DNA of 64,000 nt from Gnetum montanum (taxonomy: Eukaryota; Streptophyta; Gnetopsida; Gnetales; Gnetaceae): contig MNCI01010794.1 of assembly GCA_015680685.1 (NCBI GenBank), positions 32,732-96,731 of the forward strand. The letters run 5' to 3'. Shown in pieces: positions 12,051 to 22,828 of this stretch. The notes under the pieces were generated by a model, which was not told the DNA's origin, searched no databases, and saw nothing but the letters and a program-made list of their open reading frames with translations. Positions within the stretch are counted from its first letter, which is position 1, and the number at the start of each line of letters is the position of its first letter. The position numbers and the translations under genes were made by a program.

Positions 12051-13589
12051 ATGGTCCCAAAGAGAGGAGCAATTTGAGGACCCTCACAAACTACAAGTAA
12101 AAGACCAAGAGGCCAAGGTAGAGGTTGAATAGGAGAACAAGACCTAAAACATGTGGAGCAGGAAGCCTAATCCTTCAACATTCATCAAGAAACTTCTACT
12201 ACCAGATAGTTGGCCAAAGGAGAGGTAGAGGAACCACATGTATAAGGACAACACCTCACATTGTCATAAGACTACCTCCAAGGTATTCAAGAAAATTCAA
12301 TCCTAACCATAGTAATTTTGGAAATGAACTTTGGTTCATTCATAGAATTGTTTTGGAAGTAATAAGGATGCAACTCCTAGAATCATTGCTATGGACAACA
12401 CTTTCAAATAGTGGCGAATGGTATCTAGGAAAGACTTATCAATTCTGGCATAATAAAAAAGAAGGCACTATGATCAACATTGAAGGAATATCTATTTCAT
12501 ATTTAGTCAAGGTGATAGTTAAAGCTATAAACATACCTAATGAAGGGGCAAAAGAAACACATATTTTCACCAGATTTGATGCCAAAACTAGAAAATTATG
12601 GTTGAAATAGACATATGGAAAAGAAGATAAGGGATACAATAACTTAACTCCGGAGGAAAGAATTTATTTCAAAATTGACATATATCACTTGTTTCCAAAA
12701 AAATGATTAAAAAGATAAGCCACCTATGTGGCTAGAGGAAATGCAATTTTGATGGAAAAGTATAATGCAAACCTCACACAACTCTATTTCATAGAGATCT
12801 AGAGGTAGCTTGAAGAAAAGAAGGTAGGAAAGCTAACACTTCCATTCCCTTGCCTTTTTAGGAAGCTATGCAAATGTGATGGAATCCTAGGGTACACCAA
12901 TGATGTTCTTAGCAAGGCCTAGAATTCCTCATATTCTAAATTGCTTAAGCCAACACCACCTAGGAAAGACCAGGGTGAGGAATAAAGTGGCGTTGGAGAA
13001 ACCACACAAACTATTGAACAACAATAGTAAGTGGGACCCAGTGACTAGTAGCAAGAGCAATAATAGCAACAAGAGTAGTAGCAGCAACAAGAATAGCAAT
13101 AACAACAAGTCCCACCATTGTCGTTTCAAGACTATACGCCATCAATGAGTCATCTACAACATATTGCAGAGACTATTATTTGGGGAACAAGGGATGAGTC
13201 CAACCTCTACAAAGTAATTGAAAATGCTATTCAGCCCATAGTTTCTACAAATCCCGTAAGTGGACAAATCTCATTGTAGTTAGGAGGAGAGGCCCAATTG
13301 TCACAATAGATTTTTGATAATGCTGCATCATTTCAAATTATGCTTGAAATTAGAGAGGGAGCCATAGTTGTGGTTATGTAGCACCAATATTATCGAGAGT
13401 AGTAGAAGTGATCATAGATCATATTAAATAATTATTTAATGTACCTTTTGTGCCACCAATAGGTTTAACTAGAGCTAGGGATATTCAAATGCTAGTTAGA
13501 ACCTCAATGACTCCTGCAAATCATGAAGATGTGCTAGAATAGCTATTGTAGACTAGATAGGTGATGACAATACTTTTTGACATCCTAAG
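12051..13589 (+). pseudogene. B ORF3, first part (transposon-protein-like domain)
   Basis: Starts at ATG 12051 (MVPKRG, compare MALKCG at 18103). It reads through SFNIHQE, TPEERIYFKIDIYHLFP near 12650 and AARGNAILMEKYNANL-like sequence near 12735, all as in ORF3 at 18103-20822. From about 13020 to 13110 an AAC/AGC trinucleotide stretch encodes Asn/Ser runs. The frame is broken by many TAG codons. It ends at 13589 where the composite element inserted, and continues at 45256. Confidence 0.7.
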
Positions 13590-14366
13590 TGATGGGACGC
13601 GATATCGCATGGGCTGCAATATTGCAGCATGCCGTCAAATCTATAAATAAGAGGCAGATCTCCCTTGTTTCTCATTCTAGGCCTAGACTGTAGCAAAACT
13701 TTGGTAGTTTTACCTCTCTAGAGATAGAATAATTTCCATGTGCTTGTAGTAGGAGCTCCAAAGTAAAAAAATCTTTATTTGAGCAAATATTGTACCTGAA
13801 CACAAGTTTGTGTATGGAAATAAAGACGAACTTCTTGGATAAACCTTGCAGTGCATGGAATAGGCTAAATAGGATTTTATTTACTATTATTTATTTTGTA
13901 TAATTTAAATTATTAATTAATTAATTAAATCTCTCTCAACCCTTCTCTCCTAGTTAAGTGCATTTAGTATGACTGCTTCGAGCACGTACGTTACGCTTGG
14001 TGATCCCAGCAATGACTAGCGTTTGGTAACCAAGGTTACATTGGTTCAAGGTGTGAACGGTAAGTGGGAACGGATACTGATGCTAGGTTAATTAAGGCTT
14101 AGTTAGTTAGTTAAATTTAGTTAATTAGTCTCTTCACCCTTCACCTCGTCAGCATAGGAGATAAAACAGAAAAGACATAAAAATCATATACCTCAGACTT
14201 AACCATACAACTGTGACAAATACAAGTAAGTCTGGGAAGAAAATGAATGATTAACCTTAAGTGTTCCATAAGGCGTGTAGGCACTTAGTCTATGGAGTTC
14301 AACCGGATCGCATGTGTAACGCTCATATTCATATGGTTGAGTTTAGGGGTACCTCGCCACTCAGCA
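13590..14366 (+). repeat. LTR1 of composite element A
   Basis: 777 bp, beginning TGATGGGACG and ending ACTCAGCA, directly followed by the primer-binding site. It contains a GATATC palindrome cluster, a TATA box and an AT-rich stretch near 13880-13930. It pairs with 44404-45250, with which it shares long runs from the TATA box onward. Confidence 0.88.
13595..13649 (+). promoter_or_regulatory. LTR1 promoter: GATATC palindrome and TATA box
   Basis: CGCGATATCGCA at about 13598 and an AATATT-containing inverted motif near 13618 lie just before TATAAATA at 13642-13649. The same arrangement recurs in all five Athila-like LTRs of the window, with different numbers of palindromes, so it is a likely core promoter with an enhancer-like module. 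Confidence 0.65.
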
Positions 14367-14367
14367 T

Positions 14368-14385
14368 TGGCGCCATTGCCGGGGA
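14368..14385 (+). other. Primer-binding site, tRNA-Asp type
   Basis: TGGCGCCATTGCCGGGGA differs by one base from the complement of the 3' end of plant tRNA-Asp. It lies one base after the LTR end. Primers of this type are typical of Athila and some Tat-lineage elements. Confidence 0.85.
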
Positions 14386-14507
14386 CGGTGCTAGTTATCT
14401 AGATTAGTTATATCATACAAGACCACTGTAAAGGACTTAACGATATATCTTCTAGAAAGAAATAATTATAAAAATTCACACGTAAATTCACACACAACTT
14501 CACAACA

Positions 14508-16493
14508 ATGCCTCTCCTACAAGATTACGATAATGCCACACTTAGTGAGGAAGTTCATTGGAGAACCAATGAACTATATGACTATGAAGATTGGAGTATA
14601 CAACCTGAAGTGGGAGTTTCTTATAAACATCAACAAAAACAATGTCATCCCAACACATGAAAGCATAAATTACAAGATGACGATGAATCCCTACTAGCCA
14701 CTACAAGCTTAACAAAAATACAAGAGGTTGTTCGAATCTCACGTAGGCATCGAAAAGAGAGTCGTCTACCTAGGCTCGATTTAAACAACTTTCCAAATTT
14801 TTTAGGAGGCTATGACTTAGATCCGCATCAACATTTACAAGCCTTCTACGATGCCTACACATGGAACAACATTGATAATGAGTGGCAGAAACTTAAGCTC
14901 TTTCCTATGACACTCGTTGACCAAGAAAAAGTATGGTATAGATCGTTAAAACCAAATTCAATACGACGTTGGTCAACAATAGTAGAAGTTTGTAATGAAA
15001 AATATCAAACCTATGCAAGAGTATCATCCTTGAGGAAACAAATCCAAGGATGGAAACAAGCACAGCATGAACCCTTGGACATGGCCTTAGAAAGATATTA
15101 TGCACTGTTAAACAACTGTCCAAGCCATGGGTTTTCCGAGGAAAGGCTAATGTACCATATCATTGATGGGCTTCGTGATGAAACAAGAGAGACCTTAGGA
15201 ATGTATGCCAAAGGTCAACTATACAAACTACGAACCCATCAAGTCCAAGAGCTTATTAAGTAGGTAGCAAAAGAAGAAGTAAAATTGGCTAGATGGGAGA
15301 GTGTTGAAAAACATCAACGGGACCAAAATCTCAACTTAACAAAGGTCCATGATCATAAAAAGGAGAAATCAACCAATCTCAAGGTAGAAACATCATCTTT
15401 TCCAATACAACAATCATTAGAAGAAGTCGAGGCAAAGATCAACAAGATTTTGGAATGGACGTATCAAAAGTGTGGAGAAGTTATCAATGATATTGGAGAT
15501 AGAGTTTTGACAACCCAAGAAGCAGGAAAAAACAGTAGACAATTGGAAAGAAGGGATAAAGAAAATAAAAGCTCAATTGCCAATCATATGTACGAATGCA
15601 ACATATGCCTACACGATCACCCCAAGGGCCAATGCCCAGTATTGTTACATTTATATGAGCATTGGGAAAACAAGTTACATCTAGAGTTCGTACAGAGGTA
15701 CTATGTTTGATTACAGTGGCAACAACCCCAGTCGTGGGGGAATCCACCCTTAGACTGGAAAAACCCCTCATATTATCCGAACCCAAACTCTTATCTTGTT
15801 CAACATCCTATTTCTCCAACTAGGCCAACATACTCTATCTCATCATAGTACCATTCTCCTCAATACTATCAACCCATGCCTCCAACACAACCACCACCTT
15901 GTGCACTTTATACTCCTCCTAACTTTCAACATTCTCATCCATTTTTCCCTCCTTCTACATTGCCACCAACTGTTCCTAAGGTGCCTACACCAAAACAACA
16001 ACCCATGAAGGAAACTTGTGCTACTACTACTAACAGCAGTGAAAAGCCTCCTCAACATGAAAAGTGTCCTTTCTTTAAACACGGCCGTACGAAGGGACAA
16101 AAAAATTTCGGGGCCACTGCATCTTCCAACTCAGCACAAGTCCCACACTATGATGCACCCTTATCTTTGAACCCAGTACCTCATGTTACTTCATCAGGGC
16201 CACCAACTAACACTCCAACAACCATATGGCCCAATAAACACAATCATGGAAGGCAACAACCTACTCCTTGCATACCATCTGACGGTCTCAAATATCATAG
16301 TGGGTCAACTCATTATCCAAGAACTACATCGTATAAAGTGCCCCACTATGCTTACTACAATCAAGTGTGTGAACCCCAATGGGGTAAGTATGGACCAATT
16401 CCAATACTTCCAACATGCAAGGATCCTCAACCTTCATTTATTAATCCTTTCCATGCTCAACCGTTTAGTTATGGGGGATATCCCCCATTCTAA
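14508..16493 (+). pseudogene. Gag of unit 1 of composite element A
   Basis: A single frame of 662 codons from ATG 14508 to TAA 16493, with only a few stops (near 14657, 15262, 15708 and 15846), each one transition from CGA or CAG. The central capsid-like domain reads LGGYDLDPHQHLQAFYDAY, then FPMTLVDQEKVWYRSL and IQGWKQAQHEPLDMALERYY. A zinc-knuckle variant, CNICLHDHPKGQC (C-x2-C-x3-H-x4-C), lies near 15596, followed by a long Pro/Tyr/His-rich tail ending GGYPPF. The gag at 62862-64000 ends with the same stop. Gag would form the particle. The stop just after the tail and the lack of pol suggest a gag-only element. Confidence 0.82.
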
Positions 16494-16503
16494 ATAACAA
16501 GGA

Positions 16504-17317
16504 NNNNNNNNNNNNNNNNNNNNNNNNNNNNNNNNNNNNNNNNNNNNNNNNNNNNNNNNNNNNNNNNNNNNNNNNNNNNNNNNNNNNNNNNNNNNNNNNN
16601 NNNNNNNNNNNNNNNNNNNNNNNNNNNNNNNNNNNNNNNNNNNNNNNNNNNNNNNNNNNNNNNNNNNNNNNNNNNNNNNNNNNNNNNNNNNNNNNNNNNN
16701 NNNNNNNNNNNNNNNNNNNNNNNNNNNNNNNNNNNNNNNNNNNNNNNNNNNNNNNNNNNNNNNNNNNNNNNNNNNNNNNNNNNNNNNNNNNNNNNNNNNN
16801 NNNNNNNNNNNNNNNNNNNNNNNNNNNNNNNNNNNNNNNNNNNNNNNNNNNNNNNNNNNNNNNNNNNNNNNNNNNNNNNNNNNNNNNNNNNNNNNNNNNN
16901 NNNNNNNNNNNNNNNNNNNNNNNNNNNNNNNNNNNNNNNNNNNNNNNNNNNNNNNNNNNNNNNNNNNNNNNNNNNNNNNNNNNNNNNNNNNNNNNNNNNN
17001 NNNNNNNNNNNNNNNNNNNNNNNNNNNNNNNNNNNNNNNNNNNNNNNNNNNNNNNNNNNNNNNNNNNNNNNNNNNNNNNNNNNNNNNNNNNNNNNNNNNN
17101 NNNNNNNNNNNNNNNNNNNNNNNNNNNNNNNNNNNNNNNNNNNNNNNNNNNNNNNNNNNNNNNNNNNNNNNNNNNNNNNNNNNNNNNNNNNNNNNNNNNN
17201 NNNNNNNNNNNNNNNNNNNNNNNNNNNNNNNNNNNNNNNNNNNNNNNNNNNNNNNNNNNNNNNNNNNNNNNNNNNNNNNNNNNNNNNNNNNNNNNNNNNN
17301 NNNNNNNNNNNNNNNNN
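16504..17317. other. Assembly gap (814 N)
   Basis: A run of N. Any reading frame drawn across it is meaningless. By comparison with element C, the gap should hold the T-rich and non-coding 3' region, not pol. Confidence 0.95.
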
Positions 17318-17600
17318 CTCACACACACCATTTCTTACCCTCAGCATAATTTTTAAATAATTTTCTTTCCCTACTATTATCCCTCTGAATTTTAACGTTC
17401 TGATGTACCATTACATACCCTTTTTCTTACCACCCAAGGTTTTATTGATAAAATCTACACCATTATCATTAATTGTGCCTTTTGAATTAGTAGAATTACC
17501 CTAGAACCCTTGATAATAGCCAATGTCCTCAATTTACAACGTTTATTTCAAGAAAATCCCTTCAAAATTTGATCTTTTTGTTGTGCCTCACATCACTAGG
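17318..17600. other. Non-coding stretch after the gap
   Basis: Pyrimidine-rich and without coding matches. It lies where element C has its non-coding 3' region. Confidence 0.4.
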
Positions 17601-17650
17601 GATGAGATATTGCATACGCGATATCGCGTCCCCACCGCTTATAAATAGGT
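17601..17650 (+). promoter_or_regulatory. Internal promoter-like block upstream of ORF3
   Basis: GAGATATTGCATACGCGATATCGCG followed, at about 17640, by CTTATAAATAGG. This is the same pairing of GATATC palindromes and TATA box as in the LTR U3, but it lies inside the element about 0.45 kb before the ORF3 start. About 180 bp further on comes CTTAGTCATGGGGG. Element C has the same block at 61421-61473 in its own orientation. It may start a separate ORF3 transcript; that is inference. Confidence 0.5.
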
Positions 17651-18102
17651 CCACCCCCTACAACACTTAGCATCATTGTGTCATTCACATAGGGGGAGTT
17701 TTTGAAATTTTTTTCTCTCTGTGACTTGTGATTGAGTGACCCTTGTTTTTCTCCTCATATCTCGCTTACTCGTACTCCGATTTTAATTACATTTGAACCT
17801 GCTTGAACTCGGAGTGTTCAGCTTAGTCATGGGGGAGGAACACCTGCTGAAAAGTGTCTAAATTTTTTGAAATTTACCATCTCCCAAAGGACATCAGCTA
17901 GGGTAATTAACTGCAACACTTAGAATAATTGTGCCTAAAAATCATTTAATTCCTAGGTATACTGGGAAACTAAAATGGAAACCACCTAAGTCACAGGACT
18001 CATTATTACAAACTTTAATAAGATCATTAATTAAGGCAAGTAGTAAGGTATAACTTAAATTTAAAAACAACCTTACTAACGCTTGACCCCGTGTGATTAT
18101 AG

Positions 18103-20822
18103 ATGGCCCTAAAATGTGGATAACAGGAAGGTCCTACCCAAGGTGGAAGCAAATGAGCTCGAAGAGGTAGAAGAAAAGGTCCTTCCAGAAAACATGTAGA
18201 ATAGGAGGAGCAATCATTCAACATTCATCAAGATGAACCTCCTACCAAACGGTCTAGGCAGGCAGAAGAAGGAGCTGCTGCAATGCCTGAACCAGGACAA
18301 CAACTCACGTTGCCCCAAGATTGTGTTCAGGCTATCCATGAGAAGTCCACATTCACTACGGTGATTGTGGAGTTGAATTTTAAATCATTTGCTGAGTTTG
18401 CTCCTAAGGCCATTAGGGATCACCTCAAAGGGTCTCCCTTATGGCCTATCCTCTCTGAAAGCAGTGCCTGGTACCTAGGAGAGATGTAACAATTTTGGCA
18501 CAATAGGGAGCACGACACCACTGTTAATATTTGTGGTGTGACAGTTGACTTCTCTACGCAGGCCATTTCGGAAGTGTTAAACATTCCGAATGCAGGGCCC
18601 TAGGTTACTTGGTTATCCACCCGTTCAAATCCCAATGTGTGAAAGGATTGGTTGGAGAAGGCTTATGGCAGAGATAAAGCATTTGGTGAATTGACAATGG
18701 AAGAGAGGGTTTACTTCAAAATTGGAACATATCACCTCTTCCCCACAAAGGGCCTAAAAATAATATCGATGTATGCAGCTAGAGGATGTGCAGTGTTGAT
18801 GGAAAAGGTTAACGCTAACCTACCCCATCTATATTTGATGGAGATCTTTCCCCTATCTTATCAGAAAACTTTTTCGACATGTTGGTATTCAGGGGTACAC
18901 CAATGACATCCTTTGAAAGGCCCAGGTTGCTTCATATGCTAAATTACAAAAGGCGCCAACTTCAAGAAAAAGCACTCGCGAGGAGCTGGGACCAAAATAA
19001 GAAGAAGAATAGGTGGTTGGACCCAGTCAACCTCTAGCCACGGGTCCCAGCCAACAACAAGAAACAGGGCCTAGCACAGGCCAGGATCAGCTGCCACCAC
19101 CGCAAGACTACAGACCATCGATGAGCCATCTTAGGACCATCGTTGAGATGGTCAGTTGGGGAAGTCGTGATGACACAAACCTCTTCCGTGTCATTGATAA
19201 TGCTAGGAAGCCTACTATTTCATTAGATCACACAAGGGGAGAAGTATCTATTCGAACATAGAGGGGAAAGTAGATGGTCACAATAGATCTCAAGAAACAC
19301 GACATCTTTCCAGGTGTAGTTAGATATTGGTGAAGGGGCCACTGTGGTGGTCATGCAACACTAGAATGTCATGGGAGCTACAGAAGTGGTCGCAGACCAC
19401 ATCAAAGAATCCTTTAATGTACTTGTTGTGCCACCGAAAGATCTCTTAGGAGCACGGGATGCTCAAACTTTGGCCAGAACCTCAATGACTCCTGCGAAAC
19501 ATGAGGATGTACTTGATTGATTGCTTCAAATAGGGCAAGTAATGATGTCCCTATTTGACATTCCTCAGGATGTTATAGCAATTCACTCAGACCTCATTTC
19601 CATAAAGGGGAAGCTGGTCTTAACAGAAGTGAGGGCTAAGCATGCTGAAGTTGAAGTGCAAAAACTCCAAGAGCAGCTCGTGGCTTTACAAGAAGCACAG
19701 CGAGACCCTATGCAATTTGTTCCCCTAGATTAGCTAGAAAATTTTAGAACGGAGCAACTAACCAACTTGATAGTAGAGAATAAAAAGGTGATGGATGAAA
19801 AGGAGAAGGCTTTTTGGGATGCCTCCGCAGCACAAGCGCAAACCCATGCACATCTTAAGGCACTCAAAGCCTTACATGAAGAAAACAAATAGCTTGCGAC
19901 TAACAACCTTTTATTGATCACTGTAGAAATGCAAAAGAATGTTCTCGATGAACACTTTCATTAATTACGAGAACAATTCATCCAGATCAACCGAGACATA
20001 AGCCGTTTAGCTAGAGAAAATTGAACCCTCTCAATGGAGGAGGTATGTGCCATTCGTCAACATTTGAAAATTCAGATAAGCGCGTGGAAAAATGAGGCTG
20101 AACGACATGAGAAGCTGAAGGAGCACTTTCATGATCATGTGGGGATGTATAAATAGATCCTTAAAAAGGAGATCCATATGGCCAAGGCCCAAATCAACAC
20201 TATTAATGCTCAACACATTGATTGGCGGGCCATATTGGACACATACGCATTCATCCACCAAGAAGAAGTTAAGAACCGAGACCTGCATATTCAGGACTTG
20301 ATAGAGTACATGGAGTTGAAAAATATAAGATATGCCAACCTTGCCATGTTAACAGTAGGGCACTCGAGGTTAGAGCTCGAGCAGCATGTAGCAACCACCC
20401 ACATCAAATATGAAGCAGAATTTGTAGAATGCAAGAAGCTGTTGGAAAAACTGGATGTTGCAAATTCTGAACTTGGGATGGTAAAATCTAGCTACCAAGG
20501 ATAGAAAGATGTCGCAACTAACTTGGCTCGACAGCTAATAGATCTTCACGAATACAAGAATAGAGCTAGAGCCTATGAGGAGGAATGACGGGTGTTCACG
20601 GCTTGGTATGTCAAGGCCAACCAAATGTTTTCACAACTACCCTATCCATGGGAGGTGCCAACTTTGTTAAACATTGGAACACTAGCATGGATGGCACAAG
20701 ACCCTCAGACTAAAGAGGAGAAGCTCCAAGCCATACTTCAAAGCCATCAAGCCTCAAAGCCTGGAGCATAAGACAAAGGGAAGGCACCAATGGATGAGCC
20801 ACTGCCACCAGGAACTACATGA
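18103..20822 (+). pseudogene. ORF3 of unit 1 of A: transposon-protein-like domain plus long coiled coil
   Basis: About 907 codons from ATG 18103 (MALKCG) to TGA 20822 (end PGTT), with two frameshifts (between about 18906 and 19013, and before 19521) and several TAG/TGA stops. N-terminal part, roughly residues 60-270: VNICGVTVDFSTQAISEVLN, then MEERVYFKIGTYHLFPTKGL and YAARGCAVLMEKVNANL. The layout resembles the 'putative plant transposon protein' family (as I recall, Pfam Transposase_32). A Pro/Gln-rich linker follows, then about 400 residues of heptad-like coiled coil (AEVEVQKLQEQLVALQEAQR; LEQHVATTHIKYEAEF). The next feature is the PPT and LTR2. Homologues are at 12051-13589 with 45256-46505, and at 58116-60917. 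It is not an RT, integrase or known env. Its function is unknown. Confidence 0.75.
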
Positions 20823-20985
20823 GTTCCAAATTTTTGTAGTTGTAGTATATTTTCTGTGTTGTGTATTTATTTTGTTTTCTCCCCACACTGCGACATCATC
20901 CCGTATTTCCATCTAATAATCCCATACCTATCCACTATGTAATCACTGTAACTCAAGGATGAGTTTTTATTTAGTCATGGGGGTA
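20823..20985 (+). other. 3' untranslated stretch and polypurine tract of unit 1
   Basis: ACTCAAGGATGAG..TTTAGTCATGGGGGTA ends directly at the LTR start. The purine tract ATGGGGGTA (20977-20985) recurs before the LTRs at 44404 and, inverted, at 57935; a weaker form precedes 46715. It would prime plus-strand synthesis. Confidence 0.7.
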
Positions 20986-21782
20986 TGATGGGATGCGATA
21001 TTGCATGGGCCACGATATCACGTACGTGATATCACAGTCCATCACCATGTCTATAAATAAGAGGTGGATCTCCCTTGTTTCATAACCATAGGTTAGATTG
21101 TAATGAAACTTTGGTAGTTTGATCCCTCCAGAGATAGATTATTTTTCCAGTGTATGCCTGCAGTGTGATGAATGTAATTGTACGACATCCTTTATTCGAG
21201 TGTGACGTACTTGGACATGCACATGATTGACAATAAAGATCGAGATTACTTCAGCATTGCAGCATTCACTTTGTTTGTTTATTTATTTAATTGTTATTTA
21301 CTTCTTTCCTAATTAGTCTCTCTCACCCTTAAACTCACGTTAGAATGCGGAATGAGTACGACTTGATTGTGAGCATTTAAGTGTGACTACTTGGTAACCT
21401 AGTGGTGTACCTAGGATCTGCGCTTGGTAATCCTAGTGGTAGTCATGCACAAGGTCCAAGATGTGTACAGATGATCAAGGAACAGATGATCATCATACTT
21501 AGGCTAGTTTAGATTCTTTTACCCTTTCTCTCTTAGCTTAGATAATATTACTTTCCATTGCCTTCAGGAGTTGCATTAGATTAGGAACCACATCATACAC
21601 CTCACTTTGAACTAAATCATACATGACAAATATAATACTAGTCCAGGTGGGAAGACAGTGAACTGCGACCTAAGGCTAACTATCTAGGTGCCACAACTAG
21701 TCTATCTACGGAGTTCGACTGGATCACGCGTGAAAACACTCGTATTCGTATGGTTGAGTGTAGGGTACCTCACCATTCATCA
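20986..21782 (+). repeat. LTR2 of composite element A (divergent subfamily)
   Basis: 797 bp, TGATGGGATG to CATTCATCA. Palindromes include ACGATATCACGTACGTGATATC (about 21013-21035) before TATAAATA at 21052. Beyond U3 it matches the LTR of element C (57063-57935) better than LTR1 and LTR3, for example the shared CACATCATACACCTCACT and ACTAGTCCAGGTGGGAAGAC. It has no target duplication of its own. Confidence 0.82.
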
Positions 21783-21783
21783 T

Positions 21784-21801
21784 TGGAACCATTGCCAGGG
21801 A
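21784..21801 (+). other. Degenerate primer-binding site of unit 2
   Basis: TGGAACCATTGCCAGGGA is a decayed form of TGGCGCCATTGCCGGGGA seen at 14368, again one base after the LTR end. Confidence 0.7.
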
Positions 21802-21926
21802 CTAAGTGTTTGTGCGCTAAGTAGAACATAGGAAATTATCCACATCTTTGGGAGCTTAAATGAACCCTTAGGGTTAATCAAATGAAAAATTATATAACGG
21901 TTAATTAGCACACCGAATAAGAAACA

Positions 21927-22828
21927 ATGTCTTCTTCTTCTTCTCATAAGAGCACTTCACCGCCTAGGGATTATACAAGAAATAGTCAGTAGTCTAAAAC
22001 ACATAACCAAAATCTACCAGTTCCTCAACAGGATCGGGTGGTATATACTCATCCCGATCAGTATATACCCAATTTTACCTTTATCCTCCATCAGGATGAA
22101 CAACTACGTTAGAGAGATTAAGGTAACATAGTGTTACCTCAAGATCAGGTAGTCCCTGACATGCTCCTTCGTGCTCTTGCACTGATAGGCATGACACAGC
22201 TCTATGTTGAATACATTGTAGGTGATTTTGACACAAGGGATTATTATCCCACATAAGCGCAATGTCAATGGGACTCAAGGTAGGAGAGCCATCATACATT
22301 GTTGAAGGGCAAAGGAGTCCCGCACGTCCTAAGAGAAATTGGAGATGGTGAACCACTTATAATGGGTTCTCCATCAAATGATGTTCCCCCTCCTAACAAT
22401 AGTAAGGAGGTGGGGTATCAAAACCTACGCTTCAAAATACACAACCCTGGTTCTGATCCCTATGAATGCCAACTTTTCACTGAGGGAACAAAAACACATG
22501 ACAAGGACGGGCACTCAGATCATCATCACGATCGGGGCCATAGCCATCGAAGAGAAGGTAAGAAACATAATTATGGTGATGGTTTTCCTTCTTCTTCCCC
22601 TTCATCACATCATTCACCCTCTCCTTCCACATCAGGGTGCAGTCATAAAGAGCATAATAGTGAGAATAAGGGTAAGCAAAATGAGAGACCTTGACGAGAG
22701 AGTCGAGAGAGAGGACGAGGGCAGTCTAGAGAGCCTAGGCATGGTAGAAGGGAAAGTGGGGAAAAACGTAGGCATCATATACATAATGAAAGAGATGATC
22801 ATGACGAACCCCTACTTGCCACCGGAAG
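21927..22828 (+). pseudogene. Gag of unit 2, N-terminal part (interrupted by element O)
   Basis: ATG 21927 opens with a Ser run (MSSSSSHKS). The frame runs to 22828 with a few TAG/TAA/TGA stops. From about 22500 the protein is rich in His, Ser and Arg (HSDHHHDRGHSHRREGKK), with SPSPSTSG and Arg/Gly-rich stretches, and ends DHDEPLLATG. Unit 1 Gag has LLATTSL at the matching place. This basic N-terminal extension has no counterpart in the unit 1 Gag and may bind RNA; that is inference. Joining across the target duplication at 22828/40015 restores the frame. Confidence 0.75.

Noticed and set aside
12929-13129. Leu-rich minus-strand frame that looks like a membrane segment
   Set aside because: Reverse reading of the AAC/AGC trinucleotide stretch in ORF3.
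16465-17347. Two long minus-strand reading frames of about 285 codons
   Set aside because: Almost all residues come from the run of N at 16504-17317; there is no real sequence.
17590-17880. A separate nested LTR around the TATA/GATATC block
   Set aside because: No TG..CA ends, no primer site, no target duplication, and element C has the same block in the same place, so it is treated as an internal module.
18283-20504. ORF3 as a host gene such as a myosin-like or kinesin-like protein
   Set aside because: The coiled coil gives superficial similarity, but the gene lies between retrotransposon parts in three independent copies, always before PPT and LTR.
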